This document shows positions 44,689 through 55,684 of a stretch of 64,000 nucleotides of DNA, one piece after another (within the stretch, counting starts at the first letter, position 1; each line of letters opens with the position of its first letter). The position numbers were made by a program, and so were the translations under genes. The stretch lies in NCBI GenBank assembly GCA_002104905.1, contig MCFE01000221.1, forward strand, positions 1 through 64,000, written 5' to 3'. Source of the DNA: Basidiobolus meristosporus CBS 931.73 (taxonomy: Eukaryota > Basidiobolomycota > Basidiobolomycetes > Basidiobolales > Basidiobolaceae). The notes beneath the pieces are model-generated. The model did no database searches, had not been told where the DNA came from, and saw only the letters and a list, made by a program, of their open reading frames with translations.

Positions 44689-45037
44689 TGTTATAACTAT
44701 TTGTAATTCCACTTAAATATTCACCTAACTTAGTCACTTAGATCATCACCTTCAAATCCTAGAGAATACTGACCAAATTCCTTGTCAGGATTTACTTAGA
44801 ATATTTTCACCAAAATACCAGGTACCCAGAACATGAAAATTCTCAAAGTTGTCCAAACAGCCCCAAACTTTGCACACATGTTCTTGGGACCTTCCTTAAC
44901 CTATTCTACGTATTTGTAATGCCAAGACCATGTAAAAGTATAAATACTACTTTTACATTCAATAAATCATTAAGTGAAAACCACATAATCTACTTGTTCT
45001 CCAAATCACTTCCAATATCTCCAAGACTCTTACAACA
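44689..45037 (+). repeat. copia-1 5' LTR
   Basis: TGTTATAAC...CTTACAACA. A TATAAATA box at 44940-44947 and AATAAA at 44961-44966 are positioned as promoter and polyadenylation signal. Confidence 0.95.
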
Positions 45038-45052
45038 GGTTATGAGCCCCAA
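45038..45052 (+). other. copia-1 primer binding site (initiator tRNA half type)
   Basis: GGTTATGAGCCCC directly follows the LTR. It is complementary to the anticodon arm of initiator tRNA-Met (loop CAU) rather than to a tRNA 3' end. Drosophila copia and yeast Ty5 use the same kind of internal site, which is primed by a cleaved tRNA half. The ATG inside the site may also be the gag start. Confidence 0.7.
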
Positions 45053-45710
45053 GCTGTCACTCTCTGCAATGTCTACTACTGCTATTACTGGAATTTTTCC
45101 CTCTGCTGAAAAGTTGGATGGCTCTAACTACCAAGTGTGGAAGGTGAAGATGAAGATGCTGCTACAAGAAAGAGGCCTTTGGGATATTGTCATGGGAGAA
45201 GAATGCCCTTGTAAAAACGTGGGAGAGGAAGCCTTAAAGTACCAGAAGAAAGAACAAAGTGCCTTTAACTGCATTTGCCTTAATGTCAAGGACAAATTGC
45301 TAATTCAATGCTCAAGAGCAAAAACAGCAAAGAATGCCTGGAAAGCATTAGAAGACACCTACCAGTCATGTTCAGCTGCCAAGAAGATGTATCTGAGACA
45401 AAAATTCTTTACTACAAAGATGCTGCCAGGAGAAGAAATGAAAAATCTAATTAACAGAATTACCCTGCTGGTAGATGAGATGGAATCTGTGGGCGTACCA
45501 ACTACTGATGAGGATGTGATAGTTACCATCCTGAATAGCCTGACAGACAAGTTTCAGGGCCTTATATCAGCCCTAGAGTCCAGAACTGAAGATTTGACCT
45601 TAAATTACGTATATGGAAGGCTCCTGGATGAAGAATTAAGAAAATCAAGCGCCAATAAGAAGGAAGAAGAAAATGCTTTAATAAGCAATGATAACCAGCA
45701 AAAGAGGTAC

Positions 45711-46953
45711 TGTTGTGTTGTATTATGATTAGTTTGGGGCTTGTTCTACAATGTAGAGGCTAATCAACAATATACAACAACTTCCAGTATGCTAATACTG
45801 AAATAGTTTATTGGGAGTTTGATATACCAATAGAAGATATAACTTTCACTAATTTCCTCAATCTTAGGCTCAAAATATACTGTAGGCAGTGTTTATCACT
45901 TCTACAGCAGTGTTCTGACCTTCTGTTGACTAATGGGCTTATTTACTTTTATAGTAACTTTTCCTTATTTGGAAGTCACTTTCCTTTCTGAGAAAATATT
46001 TCCTAATATGGAAATTCTGAACTCCCCTTTAACCTAAAGGGGTGTGTTGTAGAAGTCTCTAAAGGGGTGTTTAGACCTAAAGGGGTGTCTAAAGGGGTGT
46101 CTTTAGAGTAAAGGGGCTTCTTGTAGTGGTCTCTAAAGTGGACTTTACACTAAAGGGGTGCCTAAAGGGGCTTCTTTAGAGTAAAGGGGTTTCTTAAAGG
46201 GGTCTCTAAAGGGGTCTTTAGACTAAAGGGGTGTCTAAAGGGGTGTCTTTAGAGTAAAGGGGTTTCTTAGAGGGGACTTTTCCAACAGAAAAGTGGTAGT
46301 TTCTTGTAGAACTTAGATTGGATTCTTGTGAGCTTTGCAGTCTCTTTACTGATGTAGTACTGATCAAAGTCAGAATACTCAACAGTGCAAGTGATGCAGG
46401 GGAAGTCTTATAACCTTTAAACTTGTAATTGTAGTGTGGAGATTCTGGAAAGAGAGGCTCTCTCTTTATTTTTCAGCTGGGGAAGTTATATATATGAAAA
46501 TTTTGAAGGATCAAAGTTTTTGGGCGATTGCGCAAGCAATACACGTGATACAAAGCTAAAATTTTGCAGTGGCACAGATCGGACATAGGCGCAGCACCTG
46601 TGAAAATATCACGTGATTTGATTGGCTGGTTCAAAAGTTACACGCGATCAAAGTCACCATAGTAATCCTAGCAATAAGGCATAGTATATATAATAGTTGG
46701 ACTCTTTTGGTCATAACTCCTTAAGTACTGCTTCAAATGAGCTGTAATTTGAAACATGTGTTGGCTACTACGTGTTCTGTATGACATAATATTCTTGGGT
46801 GGATTGCTTGTCAGGGTCTGGAGCATTTGTTCATCAAAGTTGGAAATTCTTGATCTTTCACTTGTGTGTTACGATAGCAAAAAGCAAAATAAAGAAATGA
46901 GTGCAATATTGGTTTAGAGATATTGTAGTAATGGAATACTTTCCATTACCACA
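45711..46953 (-). repeat. Gy-A 3' LTR (1,243 bp)
   Basis: Plus-strand ends TGTTGTGTTG and TTACCACA. The 114 bp at 46840-46953 are almost identical to 50707-50820. Contains a TAAAGGGG minisatellite (46034-46276), three CACGTGAT/CACGCGAT-type sites (46540-46650) and tatatata boxes near 46487 and 46686. Confidence 0.9.
46034..46276 (+). repeat. TAAAGGGG minisatellite in Gy-A LTR
   Basis: Thirteen copies of TAAAGGGG plus two degenerate ones (taaagtgg, tagagggg), spaced 11-25 bp by variable linkers such as TGTC and TCTTTAGAG. A longer unit is repeated at about 46077-46118 and 46222-46265. Runs of four G favour G-quadruplex formation on the plus strand. Confidence 0.9.
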
Positions 46954-46961
46954 AGTCTCCC

Positions 46962-49900
46962 CTAACTTTGAGAAATAATGCCCTCATTATTACTTCTGAT
47001 ATGGAACTTCTTCAATCTGTTACCAGGTTGTGTCAGTGCAAGTGGTGTACCGTCAAGTTCTGCTAGTTTGTAAGATCCATTTTTGTTTGCATGTATGATC
47101 TTGTAGGGACCTTGCCATCCCATATCCAGCTTGGATGCCTTGTTTCTTTGGCTTTTTGTGTTGTGAAGTAGTATCAACTCACCTACTTCTAACAATGTTT
47201 TTCTTAGGCATTTTTGAGCGTCAAAGTTCTCCTTGCCAGCCATTCTGGATTTCTTCAGGTTTTCTATTGCATTCTGTTGCAGAGTGTGTGCTTCTTGAAT
47301 CTGTTGTACTCTTGCTAGCAATAACTCTGATGTTGTCATGGTTGGTTTCCATGGGAGGGTAAGCCAATTCTCAAAAGATATGTCTATCGGCAAAACAGCT
47401 TCATGTCCATATATTAAAAAAAATGGTGTATACCCTGTACTTCTTTTAACTGTAACTCTATCAGCCCAAATTGCTGCATGAAAGTTATTTGCCCACTTGT
47501 TGGGTTCTTCATAGCTAAGCTTTGCTAATGTGTTTGCAAAAGCAGAATGTCCACGTTCAACTGGTGAATTTGCTTGTGGGTGGTATGGCGTAGTATGTAT
47601 AAGCTTGGTTCCATGCTTTGTCGCTAGTGCTTGTATTTCATAAGATCCACATTCTCCATTGTCTTCAATAAGGGTGCCAACTGAACCATGTCTGAGATAT
47701 ACATCTTCTTTGAGAAATCTTGCTAATGCTTTTGCATTGGCTTGTTTCAGCATTCTGGCCTCTATCCAACCAGTAAAGTTATCACAACAGTCCACCACAT
47801 ACTTATACCCCGCTGTTGCCCTTGGTAAATGTATAATATCTACATGTGCAATTTGCCAAGCATAAGATGTGTATATACTGTGAAGTGGTTCATGCATCTT
47901 TTGGTTGTCTCTTCTTTGACATGGAATACATGATTTCACATATTCTTTTGTGTCAGTGTACAGCGTTGGCCAAAAATACCGTAAGGAGATTTTTGCATAT
48001 GTTGATGTAATTGCCTTATGACCTCCTGATTCAGATTCATGCAATTCTTGAATGATCTTCTCTTGATCATGCTTGTTATGTATATACCGTCGAGGAACTC
48101 CATGTTTGCTTTTTCTGAAAAGTGTGCCGTCATGCAGTATAAACTTCAGAGCCTTCTTTTTAAAATTTGTGCGTTGATTTGTGGGAATATCAGCAGGAAC
48201 TTTGAGTGATGTAAGAAATTCCTTGATTTGTTGATAATTGCTTTGTATCATATGTCTGAATGAGAATCCAAGACTAGTGTTTTCAAGAAACTCATCAATC
48301 TCATCATCATCAGTTGAGTACGGTGAATTTGGTTGCTTTCTAGATAAGGCATCAGGTCCTTTGTGATTGGCTCCTGGTATGTGTTGCAGCGTAAAGTCAA
48401 AGATCTGGATGTATGATATCCACCGTGCTAGAATAGGATCAGGCAAAAGCTCCAACTTATTCAACATTCCTAATAATGGCTTGGCATCAACCTCCAGTGT
48501 GAAGTGTACTCCTAATAAGTATGGCTTTAGCTTTTTGAGTACATAGAGTACTCCCAGTGCTTCTTTCTTGATAGATGGATAGTTAAGCTCATTCCCTTTG
48601 AATAGTCTACTAAGATATTTGCAAGGTTGTCGATGATGATCTTTTGAAACTTGAATCATGATTCCACCAACCCCAATTCCAGAGCTATCAACTGATACAA
48701 TGATTGGTTGTGAATCAATAACACTGTAGTCTATAGCTGCTAAGACAGGTGGCTTTGATAATGACTCAAGCAATGTCAACATAGCATTTGCCTGTTCTTC
48801 ATGCCATTCAAATTTCTGGTTTTTCTGTAATAACTGAGTCAGTGGCTTAGCAATTTGAGCATAGTTCTTGATCCAGATTCTGAATAGACCAGTAAGTCCT
48901 AATAATTGTCTGACTTGATGAATATTCCTTGGTGGCTTCCAATTTAGTGCCGATGAAAGTTTTGCAGGATCAGGCAATCTCCCTTTTTCAGTAACAAGTT
49001 CACCTAGAATGATTGCTTTGTCGTAGCCAAACTTGCATTTGGCTCCTGATACAGTCAGACCAGAAGCTTGAAGTTTCTTCATGACCCTCTCAACTGTGCT
49101 TATGTGATCATAAACATATCTTCTTACTTGAGGTAAGACATGCGATGTATCTTTTTCTCTGGACTTATTCTTAACTGCAATGTCATCCAGAAATGGTTGG
49201 CATATTTCAGGGAAACAGTCATCCAAAACTCGGATCATTGCACGTTGATAATTTTGGACAGAGTTTGTCCATCCTTGAGGAATTCTTGTCATCCTTATGA
49301 GTCCTATTGGTGTATCCATAGCGGTGAAATCTCTTGAGGTAGGATCCAGAAGTATTTGGTCATATCCTGAATAAAGATCCAATGTTGTAATCAGAGGATA
49401 TCCAGTAAATGACTCAATATACTCATGTTGTATGTGTGGTTGCATAGCATCTTTGATGGTGACCTTATTCAAATGTTGTACATCTTGAATAAATTGTAAA
49501 CTTCCATTTTTCTTCAACGGTGTAAACCAGGGATTGCGATAAGGTCCATAGCTATATTCAATGACTCCACTTTGAAATCTTGATTGTGGCATTTCAATTA
49601 CTTTGTTCAGTAATCTTGAGGGAATAGGAAATGATCTCAGTGCCCATGGTGTATGTTCAACGGTATGGATCTTAACCGGTGGAAATAGCTCTGTGGATAA
49701 ACATCTTCTTTGTGCATCATTAAGTGCAAAGACATTGTCATAGTGTTGTAGCATAGTCAAAATGAGACTTCTCTCCTCTGTGGAAAGAGTAGTACCAATA
49801 GCCAACTCCTTGAGCTTCTCTTCTGTGAGTCTGATTTTGTCATATTTGTGCAAAGGCTCCATTTGAGGATTGTCGTGGGCAGATGGTGAGATTCCAGTAG

Positions 49901-50327
49901 ATACTGGCTTTGCTTTCAATGCAACTGGCTTATACTTGGTATTTGTCTTACTTGTTGTCGATGGAATGAAGTGTTGATCATAAAACAAAATATCCTTATG
50001 AACCTGTATGTTTTGTACTGGAATGGTGTCTGCATTTCTTGGATTATTCTCTTCTGCTGCACAAAAGGTTGCCCTTCTTTTTCGATTGTCAGATGTGATT
50101 GTCAGCCATAAGCTTCCATCAGGTCTATTATCAGCTTGTAGAAGAGATTTTCTCTCATATGGTCGTCCCAACAATACCTCAAAAGTGGGTCCATTGGCAA
50201 CAATGAAAAAGGGAGAAGTAACCCTGATTCCTCCAATTTCAATTGGTACAGAGTGACAAAGTCCAAGCATCTTCTCTGTTGCACCTGTAGCAGTTCTCAT
50301 ATTCCAGTCAACTTCTGTCAATGGCAA
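46962..50327 (-). CDS. Gy-A pol: protease end, RT, RNase H, integrase
   Basis: The longest intact frame in the window, 1,121 codons. Residues 1-60: C-terminal part of the retropepsin (RTATGATEKMLGL, VLLGRPYERK). RT ~215-460: D317 in TLDLYSGYDQ and FLDD at 379-382. RNase H ~530-660: D547 (VDSSG), E589, D614. Integrase ~765-1000: H770 area, C800/C803, D830 (HVDI), D889 (EDNG) and E924 (PVERGH), all kept. The C-terminus has a GPYKIIHANKNGSYKL domain. The stop is 8 bp from the LTR. A one-base shift at ~50325 separates it from the protease active site, so the normal polyprotein is no longer made in one frame. Confidence 0.9.
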   Translation of the reverse strand: MPLTEVDWNMRTATGATEKMLGLCHSVPIEIGGIRVTSPFFIVANGPTFEVLLGRPYERKSLLQADNRPDGSLWLTITSDNRKRRATFCAAEENNPRNADTIPVQNIQVHKDILFYDQHFIPSTTSKTNTKYKPVALKAKPVSTGISPSAHDNPQMEPLHKYDKIRLTEEKLKELAIGTTLSTEERSLILTMLQHYDNVFALNDAQRRCLSTELFPPVKIHTVEHTPWALRSFPIPSRLLNKVIEMPQSRFQSGVIEYSYGPYRNPWFTPLKKNGSLQFIQDVQHLNKVTIKDAMQPHIQHEYIESFTGYPLITTLDLYSGYDQILLDPTSRDFTAMDTPIGLIRMTRIPQGWTNSVQNYQRAMIRVLDDCFPEICQPFLDDIAVKNKSREKDTSHVLPQVRRYVYDHISTVERVMKKLQASGLTVSGAKCKFGYDKAIILGELVTEKGRLPDPAKLSSALNWKPPRNIHQVRQLLGLTGLFRIWIKNYAQIAKPLTQLLQKNQKFEWHEEQANAMLTLLESLSKPPVLAAIDYSVIDSQPIIVSVDSSGIGVGGIMIQVSKDHHRQPCKYLSRLFKGNELNYPSIKKEALGVLYVLKKLKPYLLGVHFTLEVDAKPLLGMLNKLELLPDPILARWISYIQIFDFTLQHIPGANHKGPDALSRKQPNSPYSTDDDEIDEFLENTSLGFSFRHMIQSNYQQIKEFLTSLKVPADIPTNQRTNFKKKALKFILHDGTLFRKSKHGVPRRYIHNKHDQEKIIQELHESESGGHKAITSTYAKISLRYFWPTLYTDTKEYVKSCIPCQRRDNQKMHEPLHSIYTSYAWQIAHVDIIHLPRATAGYKYVVDCCDNFTGWIEARMLKQANAKALARFLKEDVYLRHGSVGTLIEDNGECGSYEIQALATKHGTKLIHTTPYHPQANSPVERGHSAFANTLAKLSYEEPNKWANNFHAAIWADRVTVKRSTGYTPFFLIYGHEAVLPIDISFENWLTLPWKPTMTTSELLLARVQQIQEAHTLQQNAIENLKKSRMAGKENFDAQKCLRKTLLEVGELILLHNTKSQRNKASKLDMGWQGPYKIIHANKNGSYKLAELDGTPLALTQPGNRLKKFHIRSNNEGIISQS

Positions 50328-50706
50328 TTTGATTTTTCAAAAGTCATAGCGGTGATAGCATTGATTTCTGATCCAGAATCAAAAACACATTCCACTTCAA
50401 CATTGTTGATTGTAGCAGCATAGCTTCCTGTTGTTATAGAGTAAAAGGCTTTTTCCACTTCAAATCGTAGTTGTTCACTTGATAACGTTGTTGATGACTG
50501 TTCTTGATAATTCTTCAGGATATCTTTGTTCATAGGCTTAACCATTTCTGGTAGTAGTTGACTGAGATTGTTGATGGCAGTGAACATTTCTTGATTTGTA
50601 AGTTGTGGAAATGGAGATTTCCAGAATTTGTCGATAACTTTCTGTGTAATTGCAGTAGTGTCATACTTAGATTGAGGTTGCAAGTGTTCTTTTTGGATTT
50701 TTGAAA
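50318..50706 (-). pseudogene. Gy-A gag remnant and protease active site
   Basis: Minus-strand frame with VECVFDSGSEINAITAMTF: the DSG site of a retropepsin is intact. The preceding ~100 codons are probably the end of gag or a spacer. The frame opens inside the LTR remnant because of the deletion, so the apparent start is artificial. Ends by frameshift just before pol. Confidence 0.75.
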
Positions 50707-50820
50707 TTGGAAATTCTTGATCTTTCACTTGTGTGTTACAATAGCAAAAAGCAAAATAAAGAAATGAGTGCAATATTGGTTTAGAGATATTGTAGTAATG
50801 GAATACTTTCCATTACCACA
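50707..50820 (-). repeat. Gy-A 5' LTR remnant
   Basis: 114 bp nearly identical to 46840-46953 (one c/t difference seen at acgatagc/acaatagc). The remaining ~1.1 kb of the LTR are missing. Confidence 0.9.
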
Positions 50821-51102
50821 GTACCCAAGACCCTACAAAGGCAACAACAACCTATTTTGCAACTACTGCAAAAGGAAAGGACACACATCAGACCGGTGTC
50901 TCAAAAAGAGAGATTATCAGCAAAAGAAGCCTGAATATGGAAATGCTGCAACAACTGAAGATAGACTATTCATATCTGCACTAAATATGACCACAAACAA
51001 GGATTCTCAGACATGGTATATTAACTCTGGAGCATCTCAACACTTTACACACCAAAAAGAACTTTTTACCCAATATCAAGAAATTCCAATTAAGAAGGTT
51101 TC

Positions 51103-54100
51103 ATGGGTGACGATAGAACACTTGATGCAGTGGGAGAAGGAACTATCCAAGTAAACCTTAGAAGCAGTAAAGGAAGCCATACACTGACCTTTAAAGAAGT
51201 ACTCTATGTACCAGAAGTAGCCAAGAACCTACTCTCTGTAAGCAAGGCCACAGCAGAAGGACTCAGTTTCAGTTTTGACAATTCTGGATGCAGGATCACT
51301 GATCAAAATGGTGCCCATATTGCTTTGGGCATGAGAGATCAGAATCTATACAAGTTGACTTATATTCCATCATATTTGGAAGCCAATATAAGTAACTTAA
51401 ATGAAGAAACACCAATGCTTTGGCACAGGAGATTTGGACACATCAATTTTGATTATTTGCGTAAAATGATCAAAGATCAGCTAATTTCTGGAGTGAAAAT
51501 TGATCCCCCAGCTAATTTGGAGCACTGTGAAGCCTGCATATATGGGAAACAAGCCAGACAACCGTTCAAGAGCTCTGGGTTACTCAAAACTCAGAAAAAA
51601 TTAGATCTAATTCACTCAGATCTGTGTGGACCTATGCAAAATTTATCCTTAGGCGGGATGAAGTATTTAATCACTTTTATTGATGATTATACAAGATACA
51701 CATTGGTCTACTTCATGGAGAGAAAGGAAGAAGCTCTGTCTAAGTTCAGGGAGTTTAAAGCCATGATGGAGAGAGAAACTGGTGAAAAAATCAAGAAAAT
51801 ACGCTCTGACAATGGTGGAGAATATACCTCAAAACTCTTCATCCACTTCTGCAAAATTCATGGGATAAAGCAAGAGACTACTGTTCCATACTCCCCACAG
51901 CAAAATGGAGTAGCAGAACAAGCTAACAGATCAATAATTGATATGGCAAGATCTATGATCCATGATCAAAAATTATCCTACAATTTTTGGGTGGAATCAG
52001 TTGCCACTGCTGTATATCTTAAAAATAGGAGTTATAACAGAATACTTGGTGATTCTACTCCATTAGTAGCATGGTATGGATACAGACCAAGTGCAGAACA
52101 TCTAAGAATATTTGGGTGTACAGCATATGCCAAAAAACTGGCCGGAAATCAGTCAAAATTTGAGCCAAAAAGTGTAAAATGCATATTTTTGGGCTACTGC
52201 AATGAGAGTAAGGCATACAGACTCTACAATACCGAAGCAAAGAAGCTGATCAAGTCCAGGGATGTGTTGTTTGATGAAAATTCAAAGTTTTCACAAAAAA
52301 TGACATCAGATGATGACAAAAATTTGATCTCAAGTCCACCAATTGTCAGGATTGAATCAGAGCAAAACAATGAAAATTTTTTCACTCCAGAGGACTCTAC
52401 AACCGTGGTTCAGCCAGAATCAGTGCCCAGGAATATCCCAGAAGTGATCATTCCAGTATCAAATGCCTGGAGATCCAATTGGACAAGAAATAGCCCAAAT
52501 TACTATATCAATGAGGGTACAAACTTAGCCTATGCCTATTCAGTCCATATTCATGAAACCCAGACCTTAAAAGAGGCCCTAAATAGCCCTCAGACAAAGT
52601 ATTGGAGATCTGCAATGACTGAGGAATATCAGGCCCTGATGGAAAATCAAACTTGGGACTTAGTCAAATTACCAATCAACCAAAAATCAATTGGATGCAG
52701 ATGGGTCTTCAAGACAAAATACAAGGCTGATGGCACAATTGAAAGATACAAAGCAAGACTTGTAGCCAAAGGATACTCTCAAACAAAAGGACTTGACTAT
52801 ACTGAGACCTTTGCATCGGTAGCCAAGTTTAATTCCACCAGATTAATATTGGCTATTGCAGCCAATATAAGTTTTTTATTCATCAAATGGATGTAAAAAC
52901 TGCATTTTTGAATGGAGAACTTGATGAGGACGTGTATCTGGACCAGCCTGATGGGTTTGTTGACCAAAATAACCACCATTTGGTCTGCAAGCTTAAAAAG
53001 TTGCTATATGGTCTCAAACAATCACCAAGAGCCTGGAATTGCAAGATAGATTCTTATTTGGAATCTTTGAGTTTCAAAAGGAGTAATGCTGACTATAGTA
53101 TATACTATAAGCCAGATAGAGCAAATCCAGTTCTATTAGCTCTATATGTGGATGATCTTATTATAGCCGCCAATAACCTAGAAACATTGGAAGAGACTAA
53201 ATCCAGCCTATCTAAGGAGTTCAAGATGTCCAATCTAGGAGAACTTAGTTACTACTTAGGGATTAAGTTCTCCATAGACAGAAGTACCCAGACTATTACC
53301 CTAAGCCAATCAAAGTATATTCAAGATATACTAAAGAAGTACAAAATGGAAGACTGTAAACCGGCAGCTACCCCAATTGAGACAAACCTTAACTTGGTCA
53401 AAACTCAACCAAATCAAGAGAGCTTGGTGCCATCTGAAAGCCCTGACTTTCCTTATCAATCTATGGTCGGCAGTCTGATGTATATCATGCTTGGAACACG
53501 TCCAGATATCTCATATTCAGTGGGAGTTGTCAGCCAACATAATCAGAACTATGGATCTGATCATATTGCAGCAGTTAAGCGAATTTTTAGATACCTAAAA
53601 GGAACTGCTGATATCTGCTTAAGATACACTTATAAGGATTCAGAACAGGACCTTGTGGGATACTCTGATGCTGATTGGGGACGAAATTTGGAAGACAGAA
53701 GATCCACCACAGGATATACCTTTCTCTACTGTAAAGGAGCAATTTCATGGAATTTAAGAAAGCAACCAACCGTAGCACTTTCTACTACAGAGGCAGAGTA
53801 TATGGCAGCCTGTGAAGCTACAAAAGAAGCAATGTGGTTAAGAAAGCTCTTTACAGATTTAGGCCTATGTCAAAAAATGCCTATTACTTTATTTCAAGAT
53901 AATCAAAGATGTATACAATTAGGTAGAAATCCAACTTTTCATGCTAGAATCAAGCACATAGATATTAGATATCATTTCATACGTGAAGCTATAGAGAATA
54001 ACTTAGTTAGCTTAGTTTATTTTCTACAGATGAAATGATTGCAGACATATTTACCAAACCATTAGCTAGAGACAAGTTTGAATATCTTAGGTCAAAATTA

Positions 54101-54118
54101 GGACTAGTCAGTATGAAC
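51103..54118 (+). pseudogene. copia-1 pol: integrase, RT, RNase H
   Basis: Integrase (51103-52300): H-x-x-x-H and CEACIYGKQARQPF zinc part, then D in SDLCGP, D in SDNGGEY, E in VAEQANR, all three catalytic residues present. RT (52600-53300): [51 protein letters not shown]. RNase [39 protein letters not shown]. Frameshifts lie near 52890 (after a T run, splitting IHQMDVKT) and near 54025, after which [17 protein letters not shown] completes the protein. Otherwise well kept. Confidence 0.9.
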
Positions 54119-54123
54119 ATTTA

Positions 54124-54135
54124 GCTGAGTGGGAG
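54124..54135 (+). other. copia-1 polypurine tract
   Basis: GCTGAGTGGGAG immediately before the 3' LTR, the usual place of plus-strand priming. Confidence 0.65.
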
Positions 54136-54484
54136 TGTTGTAAAAATTTGTATTTCCACCTGAATATTCACCTAACTTAGTCACTTAGATCATCACCTTC
54201 AAATCCTAGAGAATACTGACCAAATTCCTTGTTGGGATTTACTTAGAATATTTTCACCAAAATACCAGGTACCCAGAACATGAAAATTCTCAAAGTTGTC
54301 CAAACAGCCCCAAACTTTGCACACATGTTCTTGGGACCTTCCTTAACCTATTCTACGTATTTGTAATGCCAAGACCATGTAAAAGTATAAATTTTACTTT
54401 TACATTCAATAAATCATTAAGTGAAAACCACATAATCTACTTGTTCTCCAAATCACTTCCAATATCTCCAAGACTCTTACAACA
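54136..54484 (+). repeat. copia-1 3' LTR
   Basis: 349 bp, TGTTGTAAAAATT...CTTACAACA, same length as the 5' LTR and followed by the GAATA duplication. Confidence 0.95.
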
Positions 54485-54597
54485 GAATATAGCAAGGATT
54501 TATTGTAAAGACTGGCAGATGAGGGGCTAGACCTTGCAGTGCTGGCTGAAGACCAGGACATGTGGGAACCACTGACTCAACAGTGGCATAAAGTTGT

Positions 54598-55649
54598 TGT
54601 AGTGGGGTCACAGAGACACCTGCTGACAGATGTGGTCATTCGCATATTTCCTACTACTCTTAAATTGGTTTTATCCCATTTGTCTTACTTGATCAGTGCT
54701 ATTCCATAAGCCAGCTGACTATTGCACCTGCTTACCTTATTGCATAAGTTATCCCTCACTTTATGCTTGAATACTTGATGTAAGTACTTCTATATTAGGC
54801 TGGTACCTGTGCCAGCACCTGCAACACATGACCAAACTGCATCACCATCCCTGCCATTTTTGTACCATATATTGTATTGCTATGTACACAGGTTTCAGAT
54901 TACTGATTCCTAATTGGTTGAGTGTGCTATGGCTCTTAGAACCTTCTGGCACCTACTTAGAGCATTCTTAGCCCATTCTGATGTCATTAAGACTTCTATT
55001 TAGCCACTGGAACCTTCTGGAACACCATGATTAGCAATCACTTTGCCAGTGAGAAGAGTAAATAAGGGGACAATCCCTCAACAATAAACCATCATCCCTT
55101 TTATCAATATACCAATTTGTTGATTAGTGCAATTACTGCTACCTGCTGCTACCTGAACTTCCAATCCAAGACCACAGGACTATCCCAGGAAACTACACTG
55201 ACAGCCAACTGACCTTGGAGGCACTACTTGTAAGGAATACTCAGGATGGGTATCTTTTATTGTATTTGATTCTTTCCCAAGTTTGTTCTTGTACAGGCAA
55301 AGGCACTTTTCTGTCTTTGTAACTGTTGACCACAGCTGTATTCTTACCAAGTTCCAGCTGGTGGAGTTTACAGTTGTTTTGACTTTGGAAGCTGTAGTAA
55401 ATGGTCATCTCAAAGGATGCTAAACCCAGCAAATACCTTTGTTAAGGCTCAAATTAAGTTGTAGATTGTAGCTCAATAGTTTTTCCTAAACAAGCTTGTG
55501 GCCTCATAACCCTTCACATTAGAATAGAGACAAAACCCAAGTATTCCTAGCAAGCTTTTGCCAGAGGTTATTGCACCCAGTGAGCACCCCACACACAAAA
55601 CACTAGAGAAGTGTTGGATGTATCCCTCTCTTGAACTTATACACTACCA
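54598..55649 (+). repeat. LTR-E, full-length solo LTR (~1.05 kb)
   Basis: TGTAGTGGGG...CACTACCA, with nearly matching inverted ends. It lies between ORF-B text ending cagtggcataaag and text starting ccattggattcctg, which are adjacent in other copies (14676-14700). Contains AATAAACC near 55082. No clear target duplication. Fragments occur at 9620, 12222 and 19705, and a related leader in Gy-C. No internal genes of this family were found. Confidence 0.75.
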
Positions 55650-55684
55650 CACCATTGGATTCCTGCTAGAGTAATGGAAATAGC

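Larger units (their letters stand above)
45711..50820 (-). mobile_element. Gy-A gypsy element inserted in copia-1
   Basis: On the minus strand: short remnant of the 5' LTR (50820-50707), protease, pol and a complete 3' LTR (46953-45711). GTAC flanks it at 45707-45710 and 50821-50824. Most of the 5' LTR, the primer site and nearly all of gag are deleted, so it cannot move by itself, although pol is intact. It is younger than copia-1, which it interrupts. Confidence 0.93.
45042..51100 (+). pseudogene. copia-1 gag and protease, split by Gy-A
   Basis: Part one (45042-45710): SAEKLDGSNYQVWKVKMKM and the rest of the UBN2-type gag, ending at Gy-A. Part two (50821-51100): RPYKGNNNLFCNYCKRKGH with a CCHC knuckle, then protease TWYINSGASQHFTH. 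The protease catalytic residue, normally Asp in DSGAS, is Asn. The frame is continuous across the Gy-A insertion. A one-base shift near 51100 separates protease from pol. Confidence 0.85.
44689..54484 (+). mobile_element. copia-1, nearly complete Ty1/copia element containing Gy-A
   Basis: Two 349-bp LTRs (44689-45037, 54136-54484) flanked by GAATA at 44684-44688 and 54485-54489. Without the Gy-A insertion (45711-50820 plus one GTAC) it is about 4.7 kb. Domains follow the copia order gag, protease, integrase, RT, RNase H. The LTRs differ at about ten positions by eye (~97 percent identical), so the insertion is fairly recent. Confidence 0.95.

Noticed and set aside
46034-46276. Interstitial telomeric repeat
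   Set aside because: Unit spacing varies from 11 to 25 bp with mixed linkers, and the array sits wholly inside an LTR.
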